From Flavobacteriaceae bacterium (GTDB lineage: Bacteria; Bacteroidota; Bacteroidia; Flavobacteriales; Flavobacteriaceae): a stretch of DNA of 64,000 bases. The stretch lies in contig JABISF010000034.1 of NCBI GenBank assembly GCA_018699935.1, positions 31,348 to 95,347 on the forward strand. Reading direction: 5' to 3'. Under the pieces are notes generated by a model, which saw only the letters and a program-made list of their open reading frames with translations, did not search any database and had not been told where the DNA came from. Shown piece by piece: positions 35,261 through 44,652 of this stretch. How positions within the stretch are numbered: position 1 is the stretch's first letter; the number at the start of each line of letters is the position of its first letter. Made by a program: the position numbers and the translations under genes.

Positions 35261-36042
35261 AGGAGGTACGCGCCAAAAAAAAACTCGGCCAGCATTTCCT
35301 CAAGGATCTTAATATTGCCAAAAAAATTGCGCAAACAATCGATCAACAAAGCTGTGAAAACATCCTTGAAATTGGTCCGGGCATGGGCGTTTTAACCCAA
35401 TATTTACTCCAAGGAAAAGGCACCCTCAAAGCCGTTGAAATCGACAGTGAATCGGTAGCCTATTTGCATGCACACTTCCCCGTTTTGAGCAATCGTATTT
35501 TTGAAATGGATTTCCTGAAAATGGATATTTCGCTCCCTTTTGGGGGTGAGACTTTTGCTGTGGTGGGGAATTTTCCCTACAATATATCTACGCAAATTGT
35601 TTTTAAAACCTTGGAAAACCGTACTCTAATTCCCTTTTTTGCGGGTATGTTTCAAAAGGAAGTTGCCCAACGAATTTGTGAAGTACCGGGCTCCAAACGC
35701 TACGGTATTCTTTCGGTTTTGACCCAATTATTTTATGATACCGAATATCTGTTTACGGTACCTCCACACGTTTTTGATCCCCCTCCCAAAGTAGATTCCG
35801 CGGTCATCTCCCTCACACGAAAAACCGATTTTCATTTGGATTGTGATGAAGCCTTGCTGTTTAAAGTGGTTAAAACGAGTTTCCAACAACGTCGAAAAAC
35901 ACTTCGTAACAGTTTAAAAACATTGAATCTACCGCTTAATTTAAGAGAAGATGCTATCTTTGACCTGCGTCCGGAAAAACTTTCGGGGGCAGATTTTGTC
36001 CAACTGACAAAACGGATAAGTGATGGCTACATTTCAGATTGA
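35257..36042 (+). CDS. rsmA: 16S rRNA (adenine1518-N6/adenine1519-N6)-dimethyltransferase
   Basis: This 261-aa SAM-dependent KsgA enzyme dimethylates two adjacent adenines in helix 45 of 16S rRNA. Motifs are [11 protein letters not shown], the SAM motif [14 protein letters not shown] and the catalytic GNFPYNIS, with a C-terminal helical domain ([13 protein letters not shown]). The start overlaps the DUF4286 stop by four bases, and the end overlaps mgtE by 20 bases. Length is normal for the family. Confidence 0.96.
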   Translation: MKEVRAKKKLGQHFLKDLNIAKKIAQTIDQQSCENILEIGPGMGVLTQYLLQGKGTLKAVEIDSESVAYLHAHFPVLSNRIFEMDFLKMDISLPFGGETFAVVGNFPYNISTQIVFKTLENRTLIPFFAGMFQKEVAQRICEVPGSKRYGILSVLTQLFYDTEYLFTVPPHVFDPPPKVDSAVISLTRKTDFHLDCDEALLFKVVKTSFQQRRKTLRNSLKTLNLPLNLREDAIFDLRPEKLSGADFVQLTKRISDGYISD

Positions 36043-37381
36043 CAAGGCGTATATCAGCAGCATCCAGCAACTCATTGCGGAAGAAGATACCCGTCGATTA
36101 AAATTAAAGTTGCGAAATCTGCACTATGCCGACATCGCTGAAATTATCTCTGAAATTGAAGTTGAAGAAGCCACCTATTTAGTCAAACTCCTCGATAGCG
36201 AAACCACGGCTGAAGCCCTGGCAGAGGTTGATGTTGACATACGGGAAGGCATTTTTGAAAATTTATCGGCGCGCGAAATCGCGGAAGAAGTGGCTGAATT
36301 GGATACCGATGATGCGGCAGACATCATTTTGGAATTGCCCGAAGAGCGAAAAGAAAAGGTCATGGCTCAAATCGAAGATGATGAGCATGCCCAAGACATA
36401 CGCGATTTGTTGCGCTATGACGAAAATAGTGCAGGAGGACTAATGGCCAAAGAATTGGTGAAAGTACAGGAAGACCTCAGCGTACTGAATTGCCTGAACG
36501 AAATGCGTGCCCAAGCCGAGAATGTTACCCGGGTACACTCCATCTATGTGGTAGACAAAGACAATAAATTAAAAGGAAGACTTTCGCTTAAAGACCTCAT
36601 TACTGCAAATTCTAAAGCCAAAGTAAAAGATATTTATATTCCCAAAGTAGATGCGGTCACTGTGGATCAAGACAGTGAAGAAGTGGCTAAAATCATGTCC
36701 AAATACAATCTGGAAGCCATTCCGGTGGTGAATAGCAAAAATCAGCTTTTGGGGCGCATTACCATTGATGATATTGTGGATGTGATTAAAGAAGAAGCCG
36801 ATAAAGACTATCAGATGGCTGCGGGGATTTCTACGGATGTAGAAGCCGATGACAGTATCATCGAATTGGTCAAAGCCCGACTTCCTTGGCTGTTTTTGGG
36901 CTTGATGGGTGGATTGGGCAGTGTTTTTATTCTTCAAGATTTTGAAACTATCATGGAGATTCCAAAGTTGCGGAATCTGTTTTTCTATACTCCACTGATT
37001 GCTGCCATGGCGGGAAATGTAGGGGTTCAATCTTCGGCAATTATTGTTCAAGGTTTGGCCAATGACAATGTCAAAGGCTCCTTGATCAATCGGTTATTTA
37101 AGGAAGTAGGATTGAGTTTGATCAACGGTTTTGCTTTAGCATTACTCATCATCCTTTTTGGGCTTATCATTCAACAAGAATTTTTAGTCAGTATAACTAT
37201 TGCTGGCTCCATGATGTTGGTCATCGTCGTTGCGGCTTTAGTGGGCACTTTTGTTCCCATTTTTCTTGACAATCGGGGGATCGATCCGGCCATTGCCACA
37301 GGTCCCTTCATCACTACGGCCAACGATATTTTTGGAATCTTTTTGTTTTTCTATTTTGCAAAATTGGTGCTCAGTTTTTGA
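36023..37381 (+). CDS. mgtE: Magnesium transporter MgtE
   Basis: This 452-aa Mg2+ channel has an N-terminal acidic MgtE_N helical domain (about residues 30-130), a CBS-domain pair (about 135-260; [18 protein letters not shown] and LEAIPVVN), a connecting helix, and five membrane helices. The conserved pore region appears as [12 protein letters not shown] and [13 protein letters not shown] and N domains sense cytoplasmic Mg2+ to gate the pore. The ATG at 36023 lies inside the end of rsmA; a GTG sits just before it at 36020. The stop overlaps the next ATG (TGATG). Confidence 0.95.
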   Translation: MATFQIDKAYISSIQQLIAEEDTRRLKLKLRNLHYADIAEIISEIEVEEATYLVKLLDSETTAEALAEVDVDIREGIFENLSAREIAEEVAELDTDDAADIILELPEERKEKVMAQIEDDEHAQDIRDLLRYDENSAGGLMAKELVKVQEDLSVLNCLNEMRAQAENVTRVHSIYVVDKDNKLKGRLSLKDLITANSKAKVKDIYIPKVDAVTVDQDSEEVAKIMSKYNLEAIPVVNSKNQLLGRITIDDIVDVIKEEADKDYQMAAGISTDVEADDSIIELVKARLPWLFLGLMGGLGSVFILQDFETIMEIPKLRNLFFYTPLIAAMAGNVGVQSSAIIVQGLANDNVKGSLINRLFKEVGLSLINGFALALLIILFGLIIQQEFLVSITIAGSMMLVIVVAALVGTFVPIFLDNRGIDPAIATGPFITTANDIFGIFLFFYFAKLVLSF

Positions 37382-38328
37382 TGACAACCTATCGTATTCT
37401 TCACGTTGACGACAATCATCCCCTTCTTTTGGAAGGCTTGACAGCTATGGGTCATGAAAACCATTTGGCCTATGATGTACCTCTTGAAACCTTACTCCCA
37501 AGCCTTTCCCAATACGATGGCTTGGTCATTCGCAGTCGCTTTCCCATCGACAAAACTTTTATCGATGCAGCAACGAAGCTAAAATTTATAGCGCGTGTGG
37601 GTGCCGGTTTGGAAAATATCGATCGGGAGTATGCTCAATCAAAAAACATCGCTCTTATTGCTGCGCCCGAAGGAAATCGGAATGCCGTGGGCGAGCAAGC
37701 CCTAGGAATGCTGTTGGCATTGACCAACAAACTCCGTCCCGCCCACCAAAGTATTCAACAAGGGCAGTGGTTACGTGAAGCACACAGAGGATGGGAATTA
37801 GAAGGAAAAACGGTAGGGATCATTGGTTATGGAAACACCGGCAAAAGTTTTGCCAAAAAACTACAGGGTTTTGCGGTCAACGTCCTTTGTCATGACATCC
37901 TTCCAAAGGTCGGCGATGCTTATGCGACACAGGTAGATTTGGCCAGCCTGCAAGCAGCATCTCATGTAATTAGTTTACACATTCCTCAGACACCGCTTAC
38001 CCACGGGATGATCCATCGAAAATTTATTGATCAAATGCAACATCCGTTTTGGTTGATCAATACCGCCCGGGGCAAAGCGGTAATCACAGAAGATTTGGTG
38101 GAAGGACTCAAATCCGGAAAAATCTTAGGCGCAGCGCTGGATGTTTTGGAATATGAATCCGCCTCATTCCACTCCATTTTTAACGCTCAACAACGGCCTC
38201 CGGCATTGGATTACTTGCTTCATGCCGACCAAGTCCTGCTCAGCCCTCATGTGGCGGGCTGGACCTTTGAAAGTCATCAAAAACTAGCACAAACTATTGT
38301 CGATAAAATCAAAAACTTAAATGAATAA
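37381..38328 (+). CDS. D-isomer-specific 2-hydroxyacid dehydrogenase
   Basis: This 315-aa NAD-dependent dehydrogenase has the Rossmann signature VGIIGYGNTGKSFAKKL. The catalytic set is Arg in NTARGKAVI, Glu in LDVLEYE and His in SPHVAGW. The substrate-binding N-terminal domain contains VRVGAGLENID-like sequence (ARVGAGLENID). It lacks the C-terminal ACT domain of many SerA enzymes. It could be phosphoglycerate dehydrogenase-like or act on another 2-hydroxyacid. The start overlaps the mgtE stop by one base. Confidence 0.92.
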   Translation: MTTYRILHVDDNHPLLLEGLTAMGHENHLAYDVPLETLLPSLSQYDGLVIRSRFPIDKTFIDAATKLKFIARVGAGLENIDREYAQSKNIALIAAPEGNRNAVGEQALGMLLALTNKLRPAHQSIQQGQWLREAHRGWELEGKTVGIIGYGNTGKSFAKKLQGFAVNVLCHDILPKVGDAYATQVDLASLQAASHVISLHIPQTPLTHGMIHRKFIDQMQHPFWLINTARGKAVITEDLVEGLKSGKILGAALDVLEYESASFHSIFNAQQRPPALDYLLHADQVLLSPHVAGWTFESHQKLAQTIVDKIKNLNE

Positions 38329-38752
38329 GAAAAATGTATTGGTACTTTGTACCGGAAATTCTTGCCGTAGTCAAATAGCACACGGCTGGTTAAACTATTT
38401 TACAGGAGGTACAGCCCATATTTACAGTGCAGGTATTGAAACCCACGGAGTGAATCCCAAAGCCATCGCCACCATGGCAGAGGCCGGGGTAGACATCAGC
38501 CAGCATACCTCCAATTTGGTGGTAGAGTACAACGCTGTAGATTTTGATTTTATCATCACCGTTTGCGATCATGCTGCAGAAAATTGCCCGGTGATTCCCT
38601 CCAAAAAGGCAGTACGCTTACATCACAATTTTTCAGATCCCTCCAAAATAGATGGATCAGAAGCCGAAATTAAAGAGGCGTTTCGAGCCACTCGTGAAAC
38701 CATCAAAAACTATTGCCAAGCTTTTGTAAAAGAGCAACTTTCTTCGGGTTAG
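38321..38752 (+). CDS. arsC: Thioredoxin-coupled arsenate reductase (LMW phosphatase fold)
   Basis: This 143-aa protein has the LMW protein tyrosine phosphatase fold. The P-loop CTGNSCR puts the nucleophile at C10, and the redox pair is at C82 and C89 (VCDHAAENCP). These are the same three numbered cysteines as in thioredoxin-dependent ArsC of staphylococci, so reduction of arsenate to arsenite is a firm family prediction. A plain tyrosine phosphatase would lack the C82/C89 pair. It overlaps the hydroxyacid dehydrogenase by 8 bp. No arsenite exporter or ArsR repressor is nearby. Confidence 0.9.
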   Translation: MNKKNVLVLCTGNSCRSQIAHGWLNYFTGGTAHIYSAGIETHGVNPKAIATMAEAGVDISQHTSNLVVEYNAVDFDFIITVCDHAAENCPVIPSKKAVRLHHNFSDPSKIDGSEAEIKEAFRATRETIKNYCQAFVKEQLSSG

Positions 38753-38776
38753 TTTCCTAATAATCAGGAAATTATA

Positions 38777-40030
38777 CTATGCCATAACAAATTGAGCGGT
38801 TTCACTCGTCCTCTGTTCTAAAAGTACTTTATTCCCGTTTTTCTGAATTTTTTGTATTGCAGTGGCGTCAAAATGTCGGACCGTGTAAAGCGATACATTT
38901 TCGGTGACTTCCACATTAAAACGAGAACGCAACACTCCCAAAAGGTCTTCCAAACGATCGTATTTATTGGTAAAACACACGGAAAAACTAATCGCTGAAT
39001 TTTGAATTAATTCCACCCGCATTTTGTATTGGTGCAAAAGCGCAAAAATATCGCTGATGTTGTCTTCCACAATAAATGAAAAATCTAAAGAAGAAAGACG
39101 CAGTAAAACTTGATCTTTCTTTACAATATAACAAGGCACGTGAGGTTCCAGCGTTTTTCCTTTGGAAACAGCGGTTCCCACTGCAGTGGGGTTTTCAAAA
39201 GAGCGCACAAAAAGTGGAATCTCTTTTCTTTGCAAAGGCTGCAAGGTTTTGGGATGAATCACAGAAGCTCCATAAAAAGCCAATTCAATGGCCTCGCGGT
39301 AGGAAATTTGATGCAATAGTACTGTATCTTCAAAAACACGTGGATCTCCGTTGAGCACCCCAGCAACATCCTTCCAAATCGTAACGGAAACTGCATTCAA
39401 AGCGAAAGCAAAAATGGCGGCACTGTAATCAGAACCTTCGCGACCCAAGGTGGTTGTAAAATTATTGGCGTCACTACCGATAAATCCTTGCGTAATGACC
39501 AATTCTTTTTTTGAAACCGAAGCCAAAATGGCTTCTTGGGTACGTTTCCAATCCAAATTGGCTCCGCGGTAGTAATCATCAGTTTTTACAGTAGTTCGGG
39601 CGTCTAACCATTGATTTTGAATTCCCTTGTGTTGTAAATACAAATGAATAATCGTTGTCGATAATAATTCTCCGTAACTCACCACTTGATCGTATAAAAA
39701 ACTGTAATCCGGGGATTTATTGACTTTTAAAAACGCATTGAGTTCTTCAAATAAACGTTGAATATGATCCAACACAGGTGCTGCCTGTGCCTCAAAAAGT
39801 GCATGGATGACCTCCAGGTGATACTGCTTGACCTCTAAAATACTGGTGGCCAGTTCCGAAGGGTTTTTAAAATAATTTTCCACCACTAACTCGAGGGCAT
39901 TGGTGGTTTTTCCCATGGCAGAAACGACAATTAAAGTGTCCTGATAGCCCACGGTTTCCAATATAGAACACACATTTCGAATTCCCTCTGCATCTTTTAC
40001 CGATGCACCTCCAAATTTGTATACTTTCAT
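38777..40030 (-). CDS. Aspartate kinase (monofunctional)
   Basis: This 417-aa enzyme phosphorylates aspartate in the first step of Lys, Thr and Met synthesis. The start MKVYKFGGASVKDAEG holds the ATP-binding KFGG motif. GREGSDYSAAIFA and a WKDVAGVLNGDPR segment follow. The C-terminal part (about residues 300-400) is ACT-like, indicating feedback regulation. It is not fused to homoserine dehydrogenase or diaminopimelate decarboxylase. The GNAT gene lies 39 bp upstream in the same direction. Confidence 0.95.
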   Translation of the reverse strand: MKVYKFGGASVKDAEGIRNVCSILETVGYQDTLIVVSAMGKTTNALELVVENYFKNPSELATSILEVKQYHLEVIHALFEAQAAPVLDHIQRLFEELNAFLKVNKSPDYSFLYDQVVSYGELLSTTIIHLYLQHKGIQNQWLDARTTVKTDDYYRGANLDWKRTQEAILASVSKKELVITQGFIGSDANNFTTTLGREGSDYSAAIFAFALNAVSVTIWKDVAGVLNGDPRVFEDTVLLHQISYREAIELAFYGASVIHPKTLQPLQRKEIPLFVRSFENPTAVGTAVSKGKTLEPHVPCYIVKKDQVLLRLSSLDFSFIVEDNISDIFALLHQYKMRVELIQNSAISFSVCFTNKYDRLEDLLGVLRSRFNVEVTENVSLYTVRHFDATAIQKIQKNGNKVLLEQRTSETAQFVMA

Positions 40031-40069
40031 AAGTAAATTGATTTGAATTTGCTTGTTTAAAGCCCTTTT

Positions 40070-40555
40070 TTAAGTTGATTTTTGATTTAAATAATTGAAC
40101 ATCGCCACCCGATCCATTTGCACCGTATCCCAATCCCGAAGGAGGGTTGCACCGCTTTTTTCATAGAATTTGATTGCGGGAGTGTTCCAATCCAAGACAT
40201 TCCACTCAATCCGTTCAACACCGCGTTGATAGGCTTCTTGAATAAAAGCTTCATACAACTGAGTTCCAATTCCTTTTCCTTTCATGGATTCGGTTACTAT
40301 CAAATCCTCAAGGTGGAGCGTAGGTCCTTTCCAAGTGGAGTAGCGCGGATAGAACAAAGCCATCCCCACCACAGCATCTGCTACTGTGGCCACAAAGCAT
40401 TCAAAAAGGGGCTGCGTACCAAAACCGTGGTTTTCAATGTCCGAAACTTGAACTATGACCGCATCGGGTTCTTTTTCAAAGTGGGCTAATTCTTGAATCA
40501 AATTCAACAATGTCGCACTGTCTTCCCGTATTGCTTTTCGAATGTTGGCTTTCAT
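40070..40555 (-). CDS. GNAT family N-acetyltransferase
   Basis: This 161-aa acetyltransferase has acetyl-CoA motif A in ESMKGKGIGTQLYEAF and the C-terminal WNVLDWNTPAIKFYEKSGA typical of diamine/spermidine-type GNATs. The ATG at 40555 (MKANIRKAI) is chosen. An upstream ATG at 40594 would lie before a -7 promoter box at 40573-40580. The acceptor substrate is unknown; similarity to spermidine/thialysine acetyltransferases is only suggestive. Confidence 0.9.
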   Translation of the reverse strand: MKANIRKAIREDSATLLNLIQELAHFEKEPDAVIVQVSDIENHGFGTQPLFECFVATVADAVVGMALFYPRYSTWKGPTLHLEDLIVTESMKGKGIGTQLYEAFIQEAYQRGVERIEWNVLDWNTPAIKFYEKSGATLLRDWDTVQMDRVAMFNYLNQKST

Positions 40556-40572
40556 TTTGTTCAATTGCGCTG

Positions 40573-40580
40573 CAAAAATA
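40573..40580 (-). promoter_or_regulatory. Candidate -7 box of the GNAT gene
   Basis: On the minus strand TATTTTTG matches TAnnTTTG, 17 bp before the ATG at 40555. It lies inside the longer possible frame and so favours the shorter protein. Confidence 0.45.
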
Positions 40581-40654
40581 CTATTTCGCAGCATCTAAAC
40601 TATTTTACCAATGGGTTTATCACAATTTTGTTTGGGAATGTTAAAAACCACACT

Positions 40655-41425
40655 TTAGTCAAGCCAAAGCAACATTTGCTCTGAAAAAAAGTTGGGGTTT
40701 TCTGCATGCAACCAATGCCCGGCTTTGGGAACGTTGATCAGGGTTGATTGGGGAAAGTGTTTCTTTATCAGTGCATGATCCTCACTTTGGATGTAGGGAG
40801 AAAGTTCCCCGGCTAAAAACAAAGCGGGTCCGGTAAAACAACTATTTTCCGAAAGACCCGCCCCAATGGCCTCGGATACACCTTTTAAAACCTCAATATT
40901 GATACGTAATCCTAAACGTTTTTTATCAACCCAATACAAGTTTTTCAATAAAAACTGTCGTGTTCCGGCATCTGTTATGAAATTGGCCAAAGCATGGTCA
41001 GCCTCCGAACGACTTTTTACTTTGTCAAAATCCAAGGCGGCAAGTCCTTTTAAAATTTGATCGTGATGGGGAGGATAATGTTTGGGAGCGATGTCGGCAA
41101 CGATCAATTTACTGACCCGATCCGGAAAAGCAGTCGCCAAAGTCATAGCCGTTTTTCCTCCCATGGAATGTCCCAAAATAATTGGGTTTTCCAAGCCGTA
41201 ATAATCCATATAGCGCAACACATCCTCCGCTAAAAGCGGGTAAGAAAATTCTGAACTCCAAAAACTTCGCCCGTGATTGCGTTGATCCAACAAATGAATG
41301 GCATACCCTTGGGTGACCCAAAATTTTGCCAGCGATTTCCAATTGTCGCCCATTCCTAAAAAACCGTGGAGAACGATAAAGGGCTTTCCTCCCGCTCCCA
41401 AACAGTTGGCGTGTAATAGTTCCAT
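40655..41425 (-). CDS. Alpha/beta hydrolase (YbfF-type esterase)
   Basis: This 256-aa cytoplasmic alpha/beta hydrolase has FIVLHGFLGMGDNW, LLDQRNHGRS, nucleophile elbow GHSMGGKTA and catalytic His in KAGHWLHAENP. The LDQRNHG and HGFLG motifs are characteristic of YbfF-type acyl esterases. Its start overlaps the pdxJ stop by one base (TGATG), so it is translated together with pdxJ. The natural substrate is unknown. Confidence 0.92.
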   Translation of the reverse strand: MELLHANCLGAGGKPFIVLHGFLGMGDNWKSLAKFWVTQGYAIHLLDQRNHGRSFWSSEFSYPLLAEDVLRYMDYYGLENPIILGHSMGGKTAMTLATAFPDRVSKLIVADIAPKHYPPHHDQILKGLAALDFDKVKSRSEADHALANFITDAGTRQFLLKNLYWVDKKRLGLRINIEVLKGVSEAIGAGLSENSCFTGPALFLAGELSPYIQSEDHALIKKHFPQSTLINVPKAGHWLHAENPNFFSEQMLLWLD

Positions 41426-42138
41426 CAGAGCAACCGTTGGAGATACATGGGAATCACATTTTCAAAACCCAAATACAGACTTTCGCAAATAAGCGCATGT
41501 CCAATAGAAACCTCCAAAAGCTGGGGAATGTTTTGGGCAAAATACTGGAGATTGTCTAAACTCAAATCATGCCCCGCATTGATGCCAATTCCTAGGGTTT
41601 TGGCCAATTCTGCGCATTTGATGTAGGGAGCGATGGCGAGGGCGGGATTCTTTACATATCCGGCAGCATAGGCTTCGGTGTAGAGTTCAATACGATCAGT
41701 CCCGGTATCTTTGGCAGCTTCCACCATTTTTAGATCGGGATCTACAAAAATGGAAGTGCGTATGCCCTGTTGCTTAAATTCGGCGATGACCTCTTTTAAA
41801 AAAGAAGCGTGTTTTAGGGTGTCCCAACCTGCATTTGAGGTAATGGCATCTTCGGCATCGGGAACCAAAGTGACCTGATCCGGTTTAATTTCTAACACTA
41901 GCGCAATAAATTCTGGAATCGGGTTGCCCTCTATATTAAATTCAGTGGTGATACATTTCGGCAATTCCCGTGCATCGGAGTAGCGAATATGACGTTGATC
42001 AGGGCGTGGATGAATGGTAATTCCTTGAGCACCAAAGCGCTGCAAATCTTTAGTGACCCCTATAAGATCGGGCATATTGCCTCCTCGAGCATTACGCAAA
42101 GTGGCTACTTTGTTGATGTTTACGCTTAATGCAGTCAT
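41425..42138 (-). CDS. pdxJ: Pyridoxine 5'-phosphate synthase
   Basis: This 237-aa TIM barrel condenses 1-deoxyxylulose-5-phosphate and 3-amino-2-oxopropyl phosphate into pyridoxine-5-phosphate. Family motifs are [35 protein letters not shown] and [10 protein letters not shown]. Length is standard. It is the first gene of a two-gene unit with the esterase and is divergent from nadK. Confidence 0.96.
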   Translation of the reverse strand: MTALSVNINKVATLRNARGGNMPDLIGVTKDLQRFGAQGITIHPRPDQRHIRYSDARELPKCITTEFNIEGNPIPEFIALVLEIKPDQVTLVPDAEDAITSNAGWDTLKHASFLKEVIAEFKQQGIRTSIFVDPDLKMVEAAKDTGTDRIELYTEAYAAGYVKNPALAIAPYIKCAELAKTLGIGINAGHDLSLDNLQYFAQNIPQLLEVSIGHALICESLYLGFENVIPMYLQRLL

Positions 42139-42253
42139 TGCTTTTAATTTTCGGTAAATGTAGGGGCTTCTTTTTTTTCAAGAAAAAAAAATCTCCCTTT
42201 TATCTCAATTTCGAGTTTGTGTAAAACCCAGCCCTCCAATACCCACAGTTTTG

Positions 42254-42261
42254 TACCTTTG
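42254..42261 (+). promoter_or_regulatory. Candidate -7 box of nadK
   Basis: TACCTTTG is an exact TAnnTTTG match, 19 bp before the ATG at 42281. It lies inside the longer open frame that begins at 42251 and so supports the shorter start. Confidence 0.5.
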
Positions 42262-42280
42262 TTTTTATAAAAACAAACCC

Positions 42281-43162
42281 ATGACCATTGCTGTCTATTG
42301 TGCATATCCCTCTGAAGAAACGCTTTCTTATGTAGCTCAGGTCATCGATTATTTAACCCGCAAAAATCACAAGGTGCTGTTGATTGATCGTTTGGAGAAA
42401 AAAATGAGGGCGTCCCAAGGTACTTTCAGCTATTTTAAAAGCGATGAAATACTTCCTGCAGATGTGGATTATTTATTCTCCGTGGGGGGGGATGGTACTT
42501 TCCTGCGATCGGTAACGGTGGTGCGCGATTCAAAAATCCCTATTTTGGGAATCAATACGGGTCGCTTGGGTTTTTTAACCAGTCTGCAAAAAGAGTCGTT
42601 ATTGAAAGGCATGGAATCCCTTTTTAAAGGACAATTTGATTTAATTTCTCGCTCTTTGTTGGAGGTGCACACCAAACATCCGGTGGATGCCCTGCAAGAT
42701 TTGGGTTTTGCGTTGAACGAGGTCAGTATCAATCGGAAAAACACGACCAGTATGTTGAGTATAGAAGCCACCCTCAACGACCAACCCTTGACTACCTATT
42801 GGTCTGACGGCTTAATTATTTCTACTCCTACTGGCTCTACCGGATATTCGCTCAGCAGTGGTGGTCCTATTGTTTCCCCCGATTCGCAATGTTGGATTTT
42901 AAATCCCATAGCACCTCACAACATCAATATGCGCCCGCTTATTGTTCCCGATTCCACCAAAATTTCTATAAAAGTCACTGGACGCGGCACGCATCATTTG
43001 GTTTCACTAGATTCGCGTATTCTCACTTTGGAAAACGGAAATGATATCGTACTCAAAAAAGCCGCTTTTGATATCAAGACCGTTCAATTACAAGGTGATT
43101 ATTTTTACAATACCCTGAGGGAAAAACTTTTTTGGGGTCAAGACAGCAGAAATACACAATAA
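42281..43162 (+). CDS. nadK: NAD kinase
   Basis: This 293-aa enzyme phosphorylates NAD+ to NADP+. It shows the GGDGTFLR motif, GINTGRLGFL, NEVSINRK and SDGLIISTPTGSTGYSLSSGGPI, all hallmarks of the family. The ATG at 42281 (MTIAVYC) is chosen because a -7 box lies just upstream. A DUF6089 gene follows after a stem-loop at 43170-43201. Confidence 0.96.
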   Translation: MTIAVYCAYPSEETLSYVAQVIDYLTRKNHKVLLIDRLEKKMRASQGTFSYFKSDEILPADVDYLFSVGGDGTFLRSVTVVRDSKIPILGINTGRLGFLTSLQKESLLKGMESLFKGQFDLISRSLLEVHTKHPVDALQDLGFALNEVSINRKNTTSMLSIEATLNDQPLTTYWSDGLIISTPTGSTGYSLSSGGPIVSPDSQCWILNPIAPHNINMRPLIVPDSTKISIKVTGRGTHHLVSLDSRILTLENGNDIVLKKAAFDIKTVQLQGDYFYNTLREKLFWGQDSRNTQ

Positions 43163-43169
43163 ATTGGGG

Positions 43170-43201
43170 CTTTTGGTGTTTAATTAAGACAGCACCAAAA
43201 G
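43170..43201 (+). terminator. Stem-loop between nadK and the DUF6089 gene
   Basis: CTTTTGGTG (43170-43178) pairs with CACCAAAAG (43193-43201) around a 14-nt loop. It is not followed by a clear T-run, so it may be a weak terminator or a leader structure of the downstream envelope operon. Confidence 0.4.
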
Positions 43202-43225
43202 GTGTCGTAAAAAGTTTGATCCTCC

Positions 43226-43936
43226 ATGCGCAGCTGTCTCCTCATTTTTTTTATTTTCATACGAGTTTTGGTCGCAAATGGCCAATTTCATGAGATTGGA
43301 GCATTTATTGGGGGGAGTAATTACATTGGTGATGTCGGAACAAGAAATTATATCCATCCCAATAATTTAGCCTATGGACTGCTTTATAAATGGAATGTCA
43401 CTACCCGCTATTCCTTTCGGGTTGGGGTTACCTTCACCAAATTGGACGAAAAAGAGTTTTATACCGATGACATCAATCGATTTAGACGCTCTTATAAAGT
43501 GGAAAATCCGCTGCAGGAGGCCGTAATAGGTGCTGAAATCAATTTTATAGAATTCAATTTACACCAAGAGCGCTTTCGGGTTTCACCTTATGTCTTTTAT
43601 GGGGTGAGTTATTTTAGATATGAACAATTTTATCTTACCCCCAACGGGCCTAATAGTCCTCCCACCTATAATTCATACGGAACTACTCAAAAAATGGGTT
43701 TTCCCATTATTTTGGGTGTAAAATTTACTCCCAATCCGCTATGGGTTATCGGTTTGGAAATGGGAGCGCGCTATACTTTAACCGATAATTTGGACGGCAG
43801 CAATCCCGAAAACCAATTCAGTAATAATCCGGGGTACCAATTTGGAAATATTGGTAATAAAGATTGGTATGTTTTTACTGGTTTAACAATTTCATTTACC
43901 TTTGGTGATCTTCCTTGTTATTGCAAAGAAAAATGA
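43226..43936 (+). CDS. DUF6089 family outer-membrane beta-barrel protein
   Basis: This 236-aa protein has a signal peptide ending in VANGQ and alternating beta-strand patterns (FHEIGAFIGGSNYIGDVG, YSFRVGVTFTKL, WVIGLEMGARYTLTD, WYVFTGLTISFTFG), as in small outer-membrane barrels. It matches the Bacteroidota DUF6089 family, found before uppS and bamA. The stop overlaps the uppS ATG as ATGA. A role in envelope biogenesis is inferred from this neighbourhood. The C-terminal CYCKEK is unusual for a barrel end. Confidence 0.85.
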   Translation: MRSCLLIFFIFIRVLVANGQFHEIGAFIGGSNYIGDVGTRNYIHPNNLAYGLLYKWNVTTRYSFRVGVTFTKLDEKEFYTDDINRFRRSYKVENPLQEAVIGAEINFIEFNLHQERFRVSPYVFYGVSYFRYEQFYLTPNGPNSPPTYNSYGTTQKMGFPIILGVKFTPNPLWVIGLEMGARYTLTDNLDGSNPENQFSNNPGYQFGNIGNKDWYVFTGLTISFTFGDLPCYCKEK

Positions 43937-44652
43937 AAATACTACCGAAACATTTAGCGATCATAATGGATGGCAATGGTCGCTGGGCAAAGCAACGCGG
44001 CAAACAGCGGATCTTTGGTCACAGCAATGGAGTCAAATCCGTACGTGAGGTGGTTGAAGAATGTGCTCGTTTGGGGATTGAATACTTGACTTTATTTGCC
44101 TTTTCTACAGAAAACTGGAGTCGCCCCGAAGACGAAGTAAACGTATTGATGAAACTCTTGGTCACCTCCCTAAAAAAGGAATTTAAGAAGCTGGCAGAGA
44201 ACAATATTGTCCTCAAAACGATTGGAAATACGGCAGCACTTCCGGAAGTGGTTCAAAAAGAATTGGCCTTTGTGATTGAAAAAACAAAAAACAACAGCGG
44301 AATGAATCTCACACTTGCCCTAAACTATGGGGCTCGCGAAGAAATCACCCAAGCATTTCGAAGCCTCGCAGTGAAAGTTAAAAATAGCATAATTTCTCCC
44401 GAAAAAGTTGACCAATCCGTCATAAATGAACATCTTTACACCCGAAATATGCCGGAGGTCGATTTGTTGATTCGATCCAGTGGAGAAAAAAGAATTAGTA
44501 ATTTTTTACTGTGGCAAATTGCCTATGCAGAGTTATATTTTACAAAGGTCTTATGGCCCGACTTTAGAAAAGAAGAGTTGCATAACGCATTGTTAAATTA
44601 CGAAAATAGAGAACGAAGATTTGGAAAAACAAGCGAACAACTTAATGCTTAA
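43933..44652 (+). CDS. uppS: Isoprenyl transferase / undecaprenyl diphosphate synthase
   Basis: This 239-aa cis-prenyltransferase builds the C55 lipid carrier for peptidoglycan and surface glycans. It has HLAIIMDGNGRWAKQRG with catalytic D13, FSTENWSRP and the C-terminal RSSGEKRISNFLLWQIAYAE segment. The ATG at 43933 overlaps the preceding stop. A longer frame from 43915 would lie inside the DUF6089 gene. The end overlaps bamA by 8 bp. Confidence 0.96.
   Translation: MKILPKHLAIIMDGNGRWAKQRGKQRIFGHSNGVKSVREVVEECARLGIEYLTLFAFSTENWSRPEDEVNVLMKLLVTSLKKEFKKLAENNIVLKTIGNTAALPEVVQKELAFVIEKTKNNSGMNLTLALNYGAREEITQAFRSLAVKVKNSIISPEKVDQSVINEHLYTRNMPEVDLLIRSSGEKRISNFLLWQIAYAELYFTKVLWPDFRKEELHNALLNYENRERRFGKTSEQLNA

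Noticed and set aside
36569..37051. Minus-strand frame of 160 codons opposite mgtE
   Set aside because: It is antisense to the CBS and membrane domains of MgtE and shows no recognisable protein features.
40556..40594. Upstream ATG start for the GNAT gene
   Set aside because: A -7 promoter box lies between this ATG and the next one, and the conserved acetyltransferase sequence begins at the second ATG.
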